Assembly: GCF_011043625.1 (NCBI RefSeq)
Contig: NZ_JAAKGT010000001.1
Location: forward strand, 558,001-622,000
Direction: 5' to 3'
Origin: Caulobacter sp. 602-2
GTDB lineage: Bacteria > Pseudomonadota > Alphaproteobacteria > Caulobacterales > Caulobacteraceae
Length of the DNA stretch: 64,000 bases
Within the stretch, counting starts at the first letter, position 1, and each line of letters starts with the position of its first letter. The translations under genes were made by a program, and so were the position numbers. This document shows, one piece after another, positions 19,661-28,767 of this stretch. The notes under the pieces are model-generated. The model worked only from the letters and a program-made list of their open reading frames with translations. It ran no database searches and was not told where the DNA came from.

Positions 19661-22102
19661 TTAGAACCGCCAGCTTAGCGCCGCGCCCCAGGTCCTTGTC
19701 CGGCCAGGGAAGCGCACGACCGTGTTGGCGTTGCTGCTGACTGCGGTCCAATAGTACTCGTCGGTCAGGTTGCGCCCCCACAGCGACAGCTCCCAGCCCT
19801 TGTCGGGCGAAGAGATCCCGACGCTGGCGTTGAGCAGGCCGTAGCTGTCGATCACGAACAGCGGATTGCCCTCCAGGTCGGCGCTCGACTTGCTCTGCCA
19901 GCGGCCGTTCAGCGCCGCCTGCAGCTTCAGGCCGCTCTGCAGGTCGTGGTCGAACAGGGCCGTCAGGCCGCCCTGGAACTTCGGGCTGTATAAAAAGGGC
20001 CGTCCGTCGAAGTCCTGGGGCTGACCGGCGCCGTTGATGCCGGTGTAGCCCTGGACCTCGGTGTGCAGCCAGGTCGCCGAGGCGAGGAAGGTGAGAGACT
20101 TGGTCGCGCGCCAGGTGACGTCGCCGTCCAGCCCGCGGGCCATGCCTTCGGGCACGTTGGCCAGCCGCGACAGCGCCGTATAGATCGGATCGGCGAACGA
20201 CACGCTGAGCTGCTTGTCGGTGTAGTCGTAGTAGAACAGGCCCAGATTGGCCTGCACGCGCCGTTCGAACAGCGCCGCCTTCACGCCCACCTCGTAGGCG
20301 GTCAGCAGTTCCTGGCGCGCCGGGGCGTTCTGGGTCGAGATGTTGGCCGCGTTGATCGGCGTCGCCCCGGCCTTGGCCCCGCGCGAGATCGAGCCGTAGA
20401 TCAGCACGTCGTCGCTGGCCCGCCAGTCCAGCGCCACGCGCCAGGCGAAGTTGTCCTCGTCCAGGGTCGAGCGCACGAAGCCGAAGGCGGCCGTGGCCGG
20501 ATCGAAGGTGTTGCACGCGCCCTGCGTGATCGGCGCCACCAGGCCGTAGACGCTGAAGAACAGCGCCCGGTTCACGACATTGACGTTGGGCAGCATGTTG
20601 CCGTTGAAGTCGCGCGAGCAGCCCACGTAGTCCTGCTTGTCCTGGCTGTAGCGCAGGCCGACGGTCAGCTTCAGACTCTCGGTCAAGGCCCTGTCGGCGT
20701 TGGCGAAAAGGCTCCAGGTGTCGGTCTCGATATTGCCCACGTCCTCATAGGTGCGGAACGCCTGGCTCATCTGCAGCGCCGTGTATCCGCCACTGTTGAA
20801 CGGCGTGGCCAAGAGGGTCGAGCCGTAGAACCGGATCAGGCCGACATTGGCGTTCTGGCCCAGGATCGTGCGGTTCATGTCGAGGATCTCGTCGTGAGCG
20901 ATATAGCCCCCGACCAGCCACGAGCCCTTTTCGGTGCGCCCCTCCAGCCGCAGCTCCTCGGCCGTGGACTCGATGTCCCCGTGCGCCTTCTGCACCAGGA
21001 TCTCGTAGGGCGCGCCGCTCCAGTCGAACACCGCGTCGCGACGCAGCTTGTTGTAGCTGGTCAGCGAGATCAGGCTGACGTCGTCGGAAAGATGCCAGGC
21101 CAGCCGCAGCTTGGCCGCATCGAAGCGGTCGTCCTCCTCGGCAGGATCGCGGATGCCTAGGCCCGTCCCGACGTCGGCGCCGCGCACCGACAGCGGCGCC
21201 CAATCGGCCTGGCTGCCCTTCGTCGGCTTGTTGGCCGCGATGTAGCTGGTGAGGCCCGCGACGTTGAACGGGCTGGCCGCCGTCGCCGGCGTGAAGCCGA
21301 TGGCCTGGGCCGCCACCGTGTCGGAGGTGTTGCGCCAGCCGGCGTAGGAGAAGTCGATGTCGACCTTGTCGCTGGGCTGGGCCGCCAGCGACAGGCGCCA
21401 GCCCTGCCGGTGGATCTCGCCCTGGCGTTCGCCCCGGCTGTTGCTGACCTGCCAGCCCTCGCCGCTGTGCTCGGCGCGGAAGGCCAGGCGCGCCTGCACC
21501 TTGTCGCCCAGCGGACCGCTGAAATAGCCCTCGATGTTGCGGGTCTCGTAGTTGCCGGCCTCGGCCGTCAGCCCGGCCTCGAACGCCTCGGTCGGCTTGT
21601 TGGTCACGAAGTCGACCAGGCCCGCCGTGGTGTTGCGGCCATAGAGCGTGCCTTGCGGCCCTTTCAGCACCTCGACCCGTTCCAGGTCGAACATCGGGCC
21701 GGTGTTCATGAACGGATAGGCGTAGGCGACCTCGTCGACATAGGTGCCCACGGTCGAGGTGGCCGACAGGTTGATGGTGTTGAAGCCGATCCCGCGCAGC
21801 GTATAGGTCGGCACGCCCTGATAGCTCTGGCTGACCGTGAAGCTGGGCGCGACCGTCGACAGGTCCTTGGGGTCGGTGACCCGCAGCTGCTGCAGGGCCT
21901 GGCCGCTGAAGGCCTGGATCGGCATGCCGATGTCGTTGGCCGCTTCCTCGCGCCGCTGGGCCGTGACCACGACCGTCTCGATGGCCAGGCTGTCCTTCTC
22001 CTCCTGCGCGGGCTTGGCGACCTGGGCCCAGGCGGGCGCCGCCATCGACAGCGCCAGGGCCGACGCTCCGAGCGTCAACGCGACACGCAACGGTCCTTGC
22101 AT
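19661..22102 (-). CDS. TonB-dependent outer-membrane receptor
   Basis: An 813-residue receptor. It has a signal peptide (AAPAWAQ), a TonB box IETVVVTAQRR (about residues 42-52), and a plug domain with DLSTVAPSFTVSQSYQG, LRGIGF and VEVLKGPQGTLYGRNTTAG. A 22-strand barrel follows, ending in the aromatic terminus SWRF. This FpvA/FecA-like, sphingomonad/Caulobacter-type receptor imports an unknown substrate. The upstream region has a lux-box-like palindrome 79-94 bp before the start and a possible half-site at 22143. It shares that motif with the acyl-CoA dehydrogenase/LuxR pair, which suggests joint control and a lipid- or acyl-like substrate. Confidence 0.9.
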   Translation of the reverse strand: MQGPLRVALTLGASALALSMAAPAWAQVAKPAQEEKDSLAIETVVVTAQRREEAANDIGMPIQAFSGQALQQLRVTDPKDLSTVAPSFTVSQSYQGVPTYTLRGIGFNTINLSATSTVGTYVDEVAYAYPFMNTGPMFDLERVEVLKGPQGTLYGRNTTAGLVDFVTNKPTEAFEAGLTAEAGNYETRNIEGYFSGPLGDKVQARLAFRAEHSGEGWQVSNSRGERQGEIHRQGWRLSLAAQPSDKVDIDFSYAGWRNTSDTVAAQAIGFTPATAASPFNVAGLTSYIAANKPTKGSQADWAPLSVRGADVGTGLGIRDPAEEDDRFDAAKLRLAWHLSDDVSLISLTSYNKLRRDAVFDWSGAPYEILVQKAHGDIESTAEELRLEGRTEKGSWLVGGYIAHDEILDMNRTILGQNANVGLIRFYGSTLLATPFNSGGYTALQMSQAFRTYEDVGNIETDTWSLFANADRALTESLKLTVGLRYSQDKQDYVGCSRDFNGNMLPNVNVVNRALFFSVYGLVAPITQGACNTFDPATAAFGFVRSTLDEDNFAWRVALDWRASDDVLIYGSISRGAKAGATPINAANISTQNAPARQELLTAYEVGVKAALFERRVQANLGLFYYDYTDKQLSVSFADPIYTALSRLANVPEGMARGLDGDVTWRATKSLTFLASATWLHTEVQGYTGINGAGQPQDFDGRPFLYSPKFQGGLTALFDHDLQSGLKLQAALNGRWQSKSSADLEGNPLFVIDSYGLLNASVGISSPDKGWELSLWGRNLTDEYYWTAVSSNANTVVRFPGRTRTWGAALSWRF

Positions 22103-22180
22103 GCGAAACCTCCCTCCGGCCGCGCCTTCATTGGACGCTGGCTCTATCGGAGCGTGCGGGTGTCGCCGGGCTCTAACAAG

Positions 22181-22196
22181 CTATCGGAACTGATAG
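22181..22196. promoter_or_regulatory. lux-box-like palindrome 1
   Basis: CTATCGGAACTGATAG is an almost perfect 16-bp inverted repeat located 79-94 bp upstream of the TonB-dependent receptor start. It matches the palindrome at 23557 at 15 of 16 positions. The flanks AAG and GG are shared too. A CTATCGGAGC half-site lies closer to the gene at 22143-22152. Confidence 0.65.
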
Positions 22197-22216
22197 GGTG
22201 AGCATCCGGGGCCATA

Positions 22217-22316
22217 CGTCCTTCGAGGCTCGGCTTCGCCTTGCACCTCAGGATGAGGGCCTCCTTGCACCGATTTCCTCATCCTGAGGCGCCCGCGCAG
22301 CGGGCCTCGAAGGACG
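22217..22316. repeat. Dispersed palindromic repeat, family 2
   Basis: A 100-bp element with perfect 13-bp inverted ends (CGTCCTTCGAGGC / GCCTCGAAGGACG) and a nested pair CCTCAGGATGAGG / CCTCATCCTGAGG. It has no coding capacity. This type of short intergenic repeat is widespread in alphaproteobacteria. It separates the lux-box-like site from the end of the acyl-CoA dehydrogenase gene. Confidence 0.7.
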
Positions 22317-22325
22317 CACCGCGCT

Positions 22326-23498
22326 TCACAGCCCAAGCACCAGCCTGGCGATGATGTCGCGCTGGATCTCGTTGGAGCCGCCATAGATCGAGGCGGCGCG
22401 ATTGTTGAGATAGCGGGCCATGGTGGTGCGGCCGTGCTCGGGACCGATCAGCGCCGCGTTGGAGCCCGCCTCCCGCGCCGCCGGCTGGTGCACGGCCGCC
22501 CAGGCGCCAAGGTGGGCCACGGCCAGCTCGTCCTGCCGCTGCAGCGCCTCGGAGCCCTGCGCCTTGAGGATCGACGAGGCCGGGCCGGGGTTGGCGCCGC
22601 CGGCCAGGGCGCTCAGCACCCGCCGCTCGGTGACGTCGATGGCCAGGGCGGCGATCTGCGCTTCGGCCAGCTGGCGCCGCTGGTCGGGATCGTCGGCCGC
22701 GCCCGCCTCGCGCAGCCGGCAAAGCCCCGCCTCCAGCCCCGCCGCGTAGCCCCCGCCGCGCTCGAACTCCAGCAGGTGCTTGGCCACCGTCCAGCCCTGG
22801 TTCTCCTCACCCAGCCGGTCGACCTTGGGCGTGCGGACCTCGTCGAAGAACACCTGGTTGACCTCGTGCTCGCCGGCCAGGGTGAGGATCGGGTCGACCC
22901 GGATCCCCGGCCGGTCCATCTCGACCAGCAGGAAGGTGATCCCGGCCTGCGGCTTGCCCTCGGTGCTGGTGCGCACCAGGCAGAACATGTGCGTGGCCCA
23001 GTGGGCATGGGTGGTCCAGATCTTCGAGCCGCTCAGCACGTAGTCGTCGCCGTCGGAAGCGGCCTTCATCCGCAGCGAGGCCAGGTCCGAGCCCGCCCCG
23101 GGCTCGGAATAGCCCTGGCACCAGTAGTCCTCGCCCGACAGGATCCTGGGCAGGTAGCGGGCCTTCTGCTCGGGGCTGCCGAACCGCATGATCGCCGGGG
23201 CCACCATCCTCAGGCCCATCGGCGCCAGGCCCGGCGCGCCGGCCCGCGCGCATTCGGCCTGGAAGACGTGGCGCTGGATCTCGCTCCAGCCCGGCCCGCC
23301 GTGCTCCACCGGCCAGCTGGGCGCGACCCAGCCCCTGGCGTGCAGGATTCTCTGCCAGGCCAGGCTATGATCCTTGTCGCAGAAGACGCTGGTCATCCGC
23401 CTTCCCGCCTCCCACAGGTCCGGCGTCAGTTCGGCGTCCAGGAACGCGCGCACCTCGTCGCGAAAGGCCAGGTCTTCGGGCGACAGCTCCAGGTCCAC
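22326..23498 (-). CDS. Acyl-CoA dehydrogenase, FadE2/pimeloyl-CoA-dehydrogenase large-subunit type
   Basis: A 390-residue acyl-CoA dehydrogenase. It opens DLELSPEDLAFRDEVRAFL and contains WCQGYSEPGAGSDLAS, WTTHAHWATHMFCLVR and the C-terminal IYGGSNEIQRDIIA. In that last motif the position of the catalytic Glu of medium-chain enzymes (YEGT) is Gly. That is typical of the large subunits of heteromeric dehydrogenases, whose small partner carries the Glu; no partner gene is adjacent here. The GTG at 23498 is preferred because it matches the conserved N-terminus of the paralogue at 37.3-38.6 kb. It is divergent from the LuxR-type gene, with a palindrome between them. Confidence 0.85.
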   Translation of the reverse strand: MDLELSPEDLAFRDEVRAFLDAELTPDLWEAGRRMTSVFCDKDHSLAWQRILHARGWVAPSWPVEHGGPGWSEIQRHVFQAECARAGAPGLAPMGLRMVAPAIMRFGSPEQKARYLPRILSGEDYWCQGYSEPGAGSDLASLRMKAASDGDDYVLSGSKIWTTHAHWATHMFCLVRTSTEGKPQAGITFLLVEMDRPGIRVDPILTLAGEHEVNQVFFDEVRTPKVDRLGEENQGWTVAKHLLEFERGGGYAAGLEAGLCRLREAGAADDPDQRRQLAEAQIAALAIDVTERRVLSALAGGANPGPASSILKAQGSEALQRQDELAVAHLGAWAAVHQPAAREAGSNAALIGPEHGRTTMARYLNNRAASIYGGSNEIQRDIIARLVLGL

Positions 23499-23556
23499 GC
23501 GCGCGCTCCATGCCAACGTCGGGGAAACTTGCGAAAGCCTGGGCCCGGTGCGCAAG

Positions 23557-23572
23557 CTATCGGAACCGATAG
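23557..23572. promoter_or_regulatory. lux-box-like palindrome 2
   Basis: CTATCGGAACCGATAG is a near-perfect inverted repeat (CTATCGG-AA-CCGATAG) between the divergent acyl-CoA dehydrogenase and LuxR-type genes. It ends 15 bp before the LuxR start. The extended sequence, including CAAG before and GG after, is shared with the site at 22181. Confidence 0.7.
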
Positions 23573-23587
23573 GGAAAGAGCGCCCGC

Positions 23588-24340
23588 ATGACGGCGACGA
23601 CGGGGGAGGATCACGAGCGCCTGGCGCGGGTCATGGACCTGGCGCTGGCCGTGCGCGACCTCGGCGCCGAGATCGGCCTGCCCTATGTCGCCGCCAGCGC
23701 CGACATCTCCAGTCCCGAACCGATGCTCGGCTCCGACGGCCTGCCGCTGGCCGAGACCACCTTCCAGTGGCTGGACGCGGGCCTGCGCTACTGGCGCGAC
23801 CGGGCCTTCGCCCTGCGTGCGCCGTTCATCCTGGCCGCCCGCTACGCCGCCGAGCCGTTCTTCTATCACCAGGGCCGCTTCTGCAGCTGGCGGCCGCTGG
23901 CCAAGCTGGAGGCCATCCCGGTGGCCGAGGCGGCCCAGGACTTCGGCGTCGCCGCCGCCATCATCGCCCCGACCTACCTGACCGGCGGGGTGATCGGCGC
24001 CGTGGTCTGGGCCTCCGACAGCCCCCTGCCCGACCTGCCCGTCCTCTACGCCGCCCGCGCCGACCAGATGCACGGCGCGGCCCTGCGCCTGGTGTCGGCC
24101 TATCGCGACGGACTGGCCGACGACGCGCCGCTGGTGCGCTTGACCAAGCGCGAGATCCAGTGCCTCAAATGGGCGGCGGCCGGAAAGACCGACGCCGACA
24201 TCGGCCAGATCATCGGCATCTCCGGTCCCACGGTCCGTTTTCACGTCCAGAACGCCGCCCTGAAGCTGCGGGTGGCGGGCCGGGCCCAGGCGATCCACCG
24301 GGCCACGGGCCTGGGCTATCTCGGATCCGCCGCATTCTGA
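23588..24340 (+). CDS. LuxR-family transcriptional regulator (solo)
   Basis: A 250-residue protein. The N-terminal 170 residues form an autoinducer-binding-like domain (QWLDAGLRYWRDRAFALRAPFI). The C-terminal GerE-type helix-turn-helix is LTKREIQCLKWAAAGKTDADIGQIIGIS and continues TVRFHVQNAALKL. The Trp/Tyr positions of the ligand pocket are partly kept, but the usual DP motif is missing, so the ligand may not be an acyl-homoserine lactone. No LuxI-type synthase is present. The palindrome at 23557, just before its start, suggests autoregulation and control of the divergent dehydrogenase and the nearby receptor. Confidence 0.85.
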   Translation: MTATTGEDHERLARVMDLALAVRDLGAEIGLPYVAASADISSPEPMLGSDGLPLAETTFQWLDAGLRYWRDRAFALRAPFILAARYAAEPFFYHQGRFCSWRPLAKLEAIPVAEAAQDFGVAAAIIAPTYLTGGVIGAVVWASDSPLPDLPVLYAARADQMHGAALRLVSAYRDGLADDAPLVRLTKREIQCLKWAAAGKTDADIGQIIGISGPTVRFHVQNAALKLRVAGRAQAIHRATGLGYLGSAAF

Positions 24341-24371
24341 GGCGCCGGCGCCCTCGATAGCGCGCGGCAAT

Positions 24372-24382
24372 GCTTTGTCACA
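24372..24382. promoter_or_regulatory. TTTGTCACAAA motif, copy 1
   Basis: An 11-bp pseudo-palindrome (TTTGT-C-ACAAA) about 100 bp upstream of the exported-protein gene at 24480. Exact copies occur at 27937 and 51276, also in intergenic DNA upstream of genes. Confidence 0.4.
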
Positions 24383-24479
24383 AACACGATGCAGAGCCGC
24401 AAGGCGGCCTCGCCACCCTAACACCTGTCAGAAGCGCCCGCCGAACGAGGGATCGGCCCGCGCTTCACAGGAGAAGACC

Positions 24480-25127
24480 ATGAGCAAGACCCGCAATCGC
24501 CTGCTGGCCCTGACCGCCCTGGGCGGTCTGGCCATCGGCGGCGCGGCCGTCGCCGAGACCGTGAAGCTGCCCGCAAGGCAGGTCGCCCTCGGCGCCGATC
24601 ACTTCCAGGCCAAGACGCAGGTCATCGACGATCAGCTCGACGTCGAGACCGTCGTCAGCACGCAGGCCGGTTTCCAGACCGGCAAGGGCCTGTTCCGCAA
24701 CCCGTCGAACGACAACTACCTGCGCGCGGTCGTCGACAAGCGTACCGGCGCGACCCGCTACGAGGTCCGCCAGACCCTGATGTACCAGGGCTCGATGCGC
24801 GAGTACGACACGGTGGCCTACGAGACCTCGGCCTGGCCGGTCCAGACTCAGGCGATCAAGATCCGCGACAACGCCGGCCGCTGCTTCCTGTTCGAGGCGC
24901 CGGAGCTGTGCACGGAAGAAGTCGCCTTCCCGATCGGCGAAGACGAGCTGCGCAAGGTCGCCGCCAAGCCGCAGGCCTGGGGCTTCAAGTTCAAGTCGCC
25001 CAAGGGCTACGAGCATCGCACCGCCATCACCCAGGCCGAGATCGTCGGCCTGCTGAAGAGCGTCGAGGCCTATCGCGCCACCCTTCCCGCGGTCCAGGCG
25101 CAAGCCGACACCGCCACCGGCGGCTGA
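24480..25127 (+). CDS. Exported protein of unknown function
   Basis: A 215-residue protein with a signal peptide (KTRNRLLALTALGGLAIGGAAVAE, cut near residue 24). The mature part is mixed alpha/beta with two Cys (RCFLFEAPELC) that may form a disulfide. No family was recognised. The start at 24480 has an AGGAGAAG ribosome site. It is followed 36 bp later by another small exported protein, so they may be co-transcribed. Confidence 0.7.
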   Translation: MSKTRNRLLALTALGGLAIGGAAVAETVKLPARQVALGADHFQAKTQVIDDQLDVETVVSTQAGFQTGKGLFRNPSNDNYLRAVVDKRTGATRYEVRQTLMYQGSMREYDTVAYETSAWPVQTQAIKIRDNAGRCFLFEAPELCTEEVAFPIGEDELRKVAAKPQAWGFKFKSPKGYEHRTAITQAEIVGLLKSVEAYRATLPAVQAQADTATGG

Positions 25128-25163
25128 GCCGTCGCGTCCCCGTATCCGGAGTAGTTTCCTGTC

Positions 25164-25475
25164 ATGAAGTTCGCTGCTGTTCTCGGCGTGGCCGCTGGCC
25201 TCGTCGCTTTCCCCGCCATGGCCGGTCCGGCCGGCCACGGCCTGACCTTCACCGAAGAGGTCGCCAAGAAGAACCTTCACAAGCGCACGGTGAAGATCGC
25301 CGCCTCGGCCGCCTGCGCCGCCCCGGCCGCCGTCGAGCTGGCCAAGCGTGACGACGTCGCCACGGCCAAGGCCAAGGAAGGCGTGGTCCGCGTCGTGTTC
25401 CACTCGGCCGACGCCGCCGCCACCCAGGAAGGCGCCGTCCGCGCCGCCGTCTCCGACATCTGCCGCGCGGCCTAA
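25164..25475 (+). CDS. Small exported protein
   Basis: A 103-residue protein with a signal peptide ending near PAMAG. The mature part is Lys/Ala-rich with two Cys (ASAACAAP and DICRAA), one early and one at the end. Spacing and length resemble the small Cys-pair periplasmic proteins common in Caulobacterales, but the function is unknown. It lies 36 bp after the previous exported-protein gene and ends before a terminator-like hairpin. Confidence 0.65.
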   Translation: MKFAAVLGVAAGLVAFPAMAGPAGHGLTFTEEVAKKNLHKRTVKIAASAACAAPAAVELAKRDDVATAKAKEGVVRVVFHSADAAATQEGAVRAAVSDICRAA

Positions 25476-25518
25476 GGGCCAGCAAGCACGGCATACAAGA
25501 CGGCCGTCCCGACGGCCG

Positions 25519-25570
25519 GCCCTCGCGCGAGTCCTCTTCCCCCGAAGTGCGCGCGAGGGCGCACCTTTTT
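25519..25570 (+). terminator. Probable terminator after the small exported-protein genes
   Basis: An 11-bp perfect stem (GCCCTCGCGCG / CGCGCGAGGGC, 25519-25529 and 25550-25560) with a 20-nt loop. It is followed by GCACCTTTTT. Confidence 0.5.
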
Positions 25571-25672
25571 CAGAGAACGATGCAATCTGGCCTGGTATTG
25601 GCTTGAAGTCGGTGGAAAACAGCCGCTTTCTACCTTGCTCGCGGCCTCATCGTTCCTAGATAGCCCAGGCAT

Positions 25673-26439
<767 letters not shown>

Positions 26440-26443
<4 letters not shown>

Positions 26444-27762
26444 AGCCTCTGCGGCTGTGGCCGCAGCGTCTGGTCGGCCAGGTCACCCTGGTCCTGATGC
26501 TGGCCGTGGCTCTGGAATTCATCGGCAGCTCGATCCTGTTCGAGAACAGCCGCATCTACCCCAACCGCAACAACCAGGTTCAGCGCGCCGCCGAACAGCT
26601 GGTGACCGCCGAAGCCATCCTGGAGACCCGTCCCGAGCACGAGCGCATCGCGCGCGCCGCGGGTCTGTCCAGCCGCTCCAGCCAGTTGGAATGGACGCCC
26701 CTGCCCCATCTGGTCGACCGCGAGCGCTCGGCCGAACGCAAGCTCAAGGACCAGTTCCGCGCCGCCGAGCCCAGCCTGGCCCGGCGCGACCTGCGGATGA
26801 ACGCCGAGATCGACCGCACCCTGCCGCGCGACACCCACCTGAAGGTGGCGCTGAAGATGCGCGACGGCACCTGGCTGACCATGAAGACCAAGATCCGGGC
26901 CGCCCCCTGGGCGGTGCTGCTCAGCAGCGTCGGCTCGGCCTTCATCCTGGGCCTGGGCGTCATCACCGCGGCGGCCCTGGTGCTGCGCAACCTCAGCCGT
27001 CCCCTGCGGGCGCTGGCCGAGGCCGCCGACAAGGTCGGCCAGGGCGCGCGCGTGCGGGTGGCCGAGACCGGGGCCGGCGACCTCAAGCTCGTGGCCCAGG
27101 CCTTCAACGCCATGCAGGACCGCATCGCCGGCCTGCTGCAGGCCCGCACCGAGGCGCTTGCCGCCGTCGGTCACGACCTGCGCACGCCGCTGGCCCGCCT
27201 GCGCCTGCGCGCCGGCTTCGTCACCGACGACCATGCCCGCGACGCGCTGGAGGCCGACGTCGACGAGATGACCGGCATGCTCGACTCGCTGCTGGCCTAT
27301 CTGGGCGGCCAGGAAGACCCCGAGCCGCCGCGCCGCACCGACATCGCCGCCATCGCAATGACCCTGGTGGACGACGCCACCGACTCCGAGCGCATCGCCA
27401 CCTATGACGGCCCCGAGCACCTGCCCGTGCGCGCCCGCCCGCTGTCGCTCAAGCGCGCCATCAGCAACATCGTCGAGAACGCCCTGCACTACGGCGGCGA
27501 GGCGGCCCTGACGCTCAGCCGCGAAGGCCGGATGGTCGTGCTGGCGGTCGAGGACAAGGGTCCCGGCATCCCCGAGGCCGAACTGGCCCACGTGCTCGAA
27601 CCCTTCCACCGCCTCGACAGCGCCCGCGCCCGCAACACCGGCGGCCTGGGCCTTGGCCTGACCATCGTCCAGCAGATCCTCAAGCGCGAGGACGGCGAAC
27701 TCATCCTCCGCAACCGCCCCCAAGGCGGCCTGCGGGCTGAAATCCGGCTGCCGGCGCTTTAG
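26440..27762 (+). CDS. Sensor histidine kinase (EnvZ-like)
   Basis: A 440-residue kinase. TM1 is at about 13-33, a periplasmic sensor segment of about 120 residues follows, and TM2 is at about 157-182. Next come a HAMP domain (NLSRPLRALAEAADKVGQG), the HisKA motif AVGHDLRTPLARLR with phospho-His at about 245, and an HATPase domain with NIVENALHYGG, DKGPGIPE and GGLGLGLTI. The organisation is like EnvZ/CpxA. It is translationally coupled to the preceding regulator. The periplasmic loop is rich in Arg and Glu and has no recognisable fold. Confidence 0.9.
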
Positions 27763-27767
27763 AAGAT

Positions 27768-27895
27768 CCTCCCCCTGAAGGGGGAGGTGGCCCGGAGGGC
27801 CGGAGGGGGAAGTGTCCGATGAGGTCGGTGCATTCCCAACGTCAGCAATCCCTTCCCCCTCAGTCGCTTCGCGACAGCTCCCCCTTCAGGGGGAG
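27768..27895. repeat. Dispersed repeat, family 3
   Basis: A 128-bp element between the palindromes CCTCCCCCTGAAGGGGGAGG (27768-27787) and CTCCCCCTTCAGGGGGAG (27878-27895). It has an inner CCCCCTCAGTCGCTTCGCGACAG segment also present, inverted, at 47.1 kb. It is non-coding and may also end transcription from the kinase gene. Confidence 0.65.
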
Positions 27896-27936
27896 CGTCC
27901 AAAGGCCACCACGAGAAAGCCCCGTCTCGGAAACCC

Positions 27937-27947
27937 TTTGTCACAAA
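27937..27947. promoter_or_regulatory. TTTGTCACAAA motif, copy 2
   Basis: An exact copy of the 11-bp pseudo-palindrome, 125 bp upstream of the carbonic anhydrase start. It lies between a dispersed repeat and the leader hairpin. Confidence 0.4.
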
Positions 27948-28013
27948 ACCCGCTGCGTCGCAGCAAAGACGCCACCCCAACTTCCATGGTGCGTGGCGGT
28001 TCAGGCCGCGCGC

Positions 28014-28052
28014 GCCGCGGCGTCCGTTACCCCTTTCCCCGGACGCCGCGGC
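28014..28052 (+). promoter_or_regulatory. 13-bp leader hairpin before the carbonic anhydrase ribosome site
   Basis: GCCGCGGCGTCCG (28014-28026) pairs perfectly with CGGACGCCGCGGC (28040-28052) around a pyrimidine-rich 13-nt loop. The base of the stem is 8 nt from the GGAGG ribosome site at 28061-28065. No T-run follows, so a terminator is unlikely. It could control translation or mRNA stability of the operon. Confidence 0.5.
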
Positions 28053-28071
28053 CATCGCATGGAGGTTCCTC

Positions 28072-28767
28072 TTGGAACAGTTTCTCGAACGCGCCGCCCT
28101 TTTCCGCGGCCAAGTCTTCCCGGCTCAAAGCGCGCTGTACGAGCGCCTGGCCAGCCACGGCCAGAGCCCCTCGGCCCTGATGATCTCGTGCGCCGACTCG
28201 CGCGTCGTGCCCGAGCTCATCACCCAAGCCAATCCCGGCGACCTGTTCGTCTGCCGCAACGCCGGCAACATCGTCCCGCCGTTCAGCCAGGCCAACGGCG
28301 GCGTCTCGTCGGCCGTTGAATACGCCGTCATGGCGCTGGGCGTTCGCGACATCGTCGTCTGCGGCCACTCCGACTGCGGCGCCATGAAGGCGTTCTCGAA
28401 CCCGGCCGCTCTCGAAAAGATGCCGAACGTGGCCGCCTGGCTGCGCCACGCCCACGCCGCCCACAGCGTCGTCTGCAACGCCTATCACGGCCTGGACGAG
28501 CACGGCACGACCCGCGCCCTGTCGCTGGAAAACGTGGTGGTCCAGATCAATCATCTGCGTACCCACCCGTCGGTGGCTTCGGCGATCGCCCAGGGCAAGC
28601 TGACCCTGCACGGCTGGTTCTTCGAGATCGAGACCGGCCAGATCCAGGCCTACAACGGCGACACCGGCCAGTTCGAACTGGTCCGTGAAGGCTCGCCCCT
28701 GCCCGTCGCGCAGCGTCCGGCCAAGCGCATGGTCGCCGCCGACCATCTGGGCATCGCGGCAGAATGA
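28072..28767 (+). CDS. Beta-class carbonic anhydrase
   Basis: A 231-residue enzyme that interconverts CO2 and bicarbonate. The zinc ligands and dyad are C40-x-D42-x-R44 (SCADSR), H99 and C102 (CGHSDCGAM), all intact. The start is a TTG (28072), placed 6 nt after a perfect GGAGG. The ATG at 28059 overlaps that ribosome site but is out of frame. The N-terminus MEQFLERAALFRGQVFPAQ is normal for the family. Its stop overlaps the SulP transporter start (ATGA), so hydration and bicarbonate transport are probably coupled. Confidence 0.92.
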   Translation: MEQFLERAALFRGQVFPAQSALYERLASHGQSPSALMISCADSRVVPELITQANPGDLFVCRNAGNIVPPFSQANGGVSSAVEYAVMALGVRDIVVCGHSDCGAMKAFSNPAALEKMPNVAAWLRHAHAAHSVVCNAYHGLDEHGTTRALSLENVVVQINHLRTHPSVASAIAQGKLTLHGWFFEIETGQIQAYNGDTGQFELVREGSPLPVAQRPAKRMVAADHLGIAAE

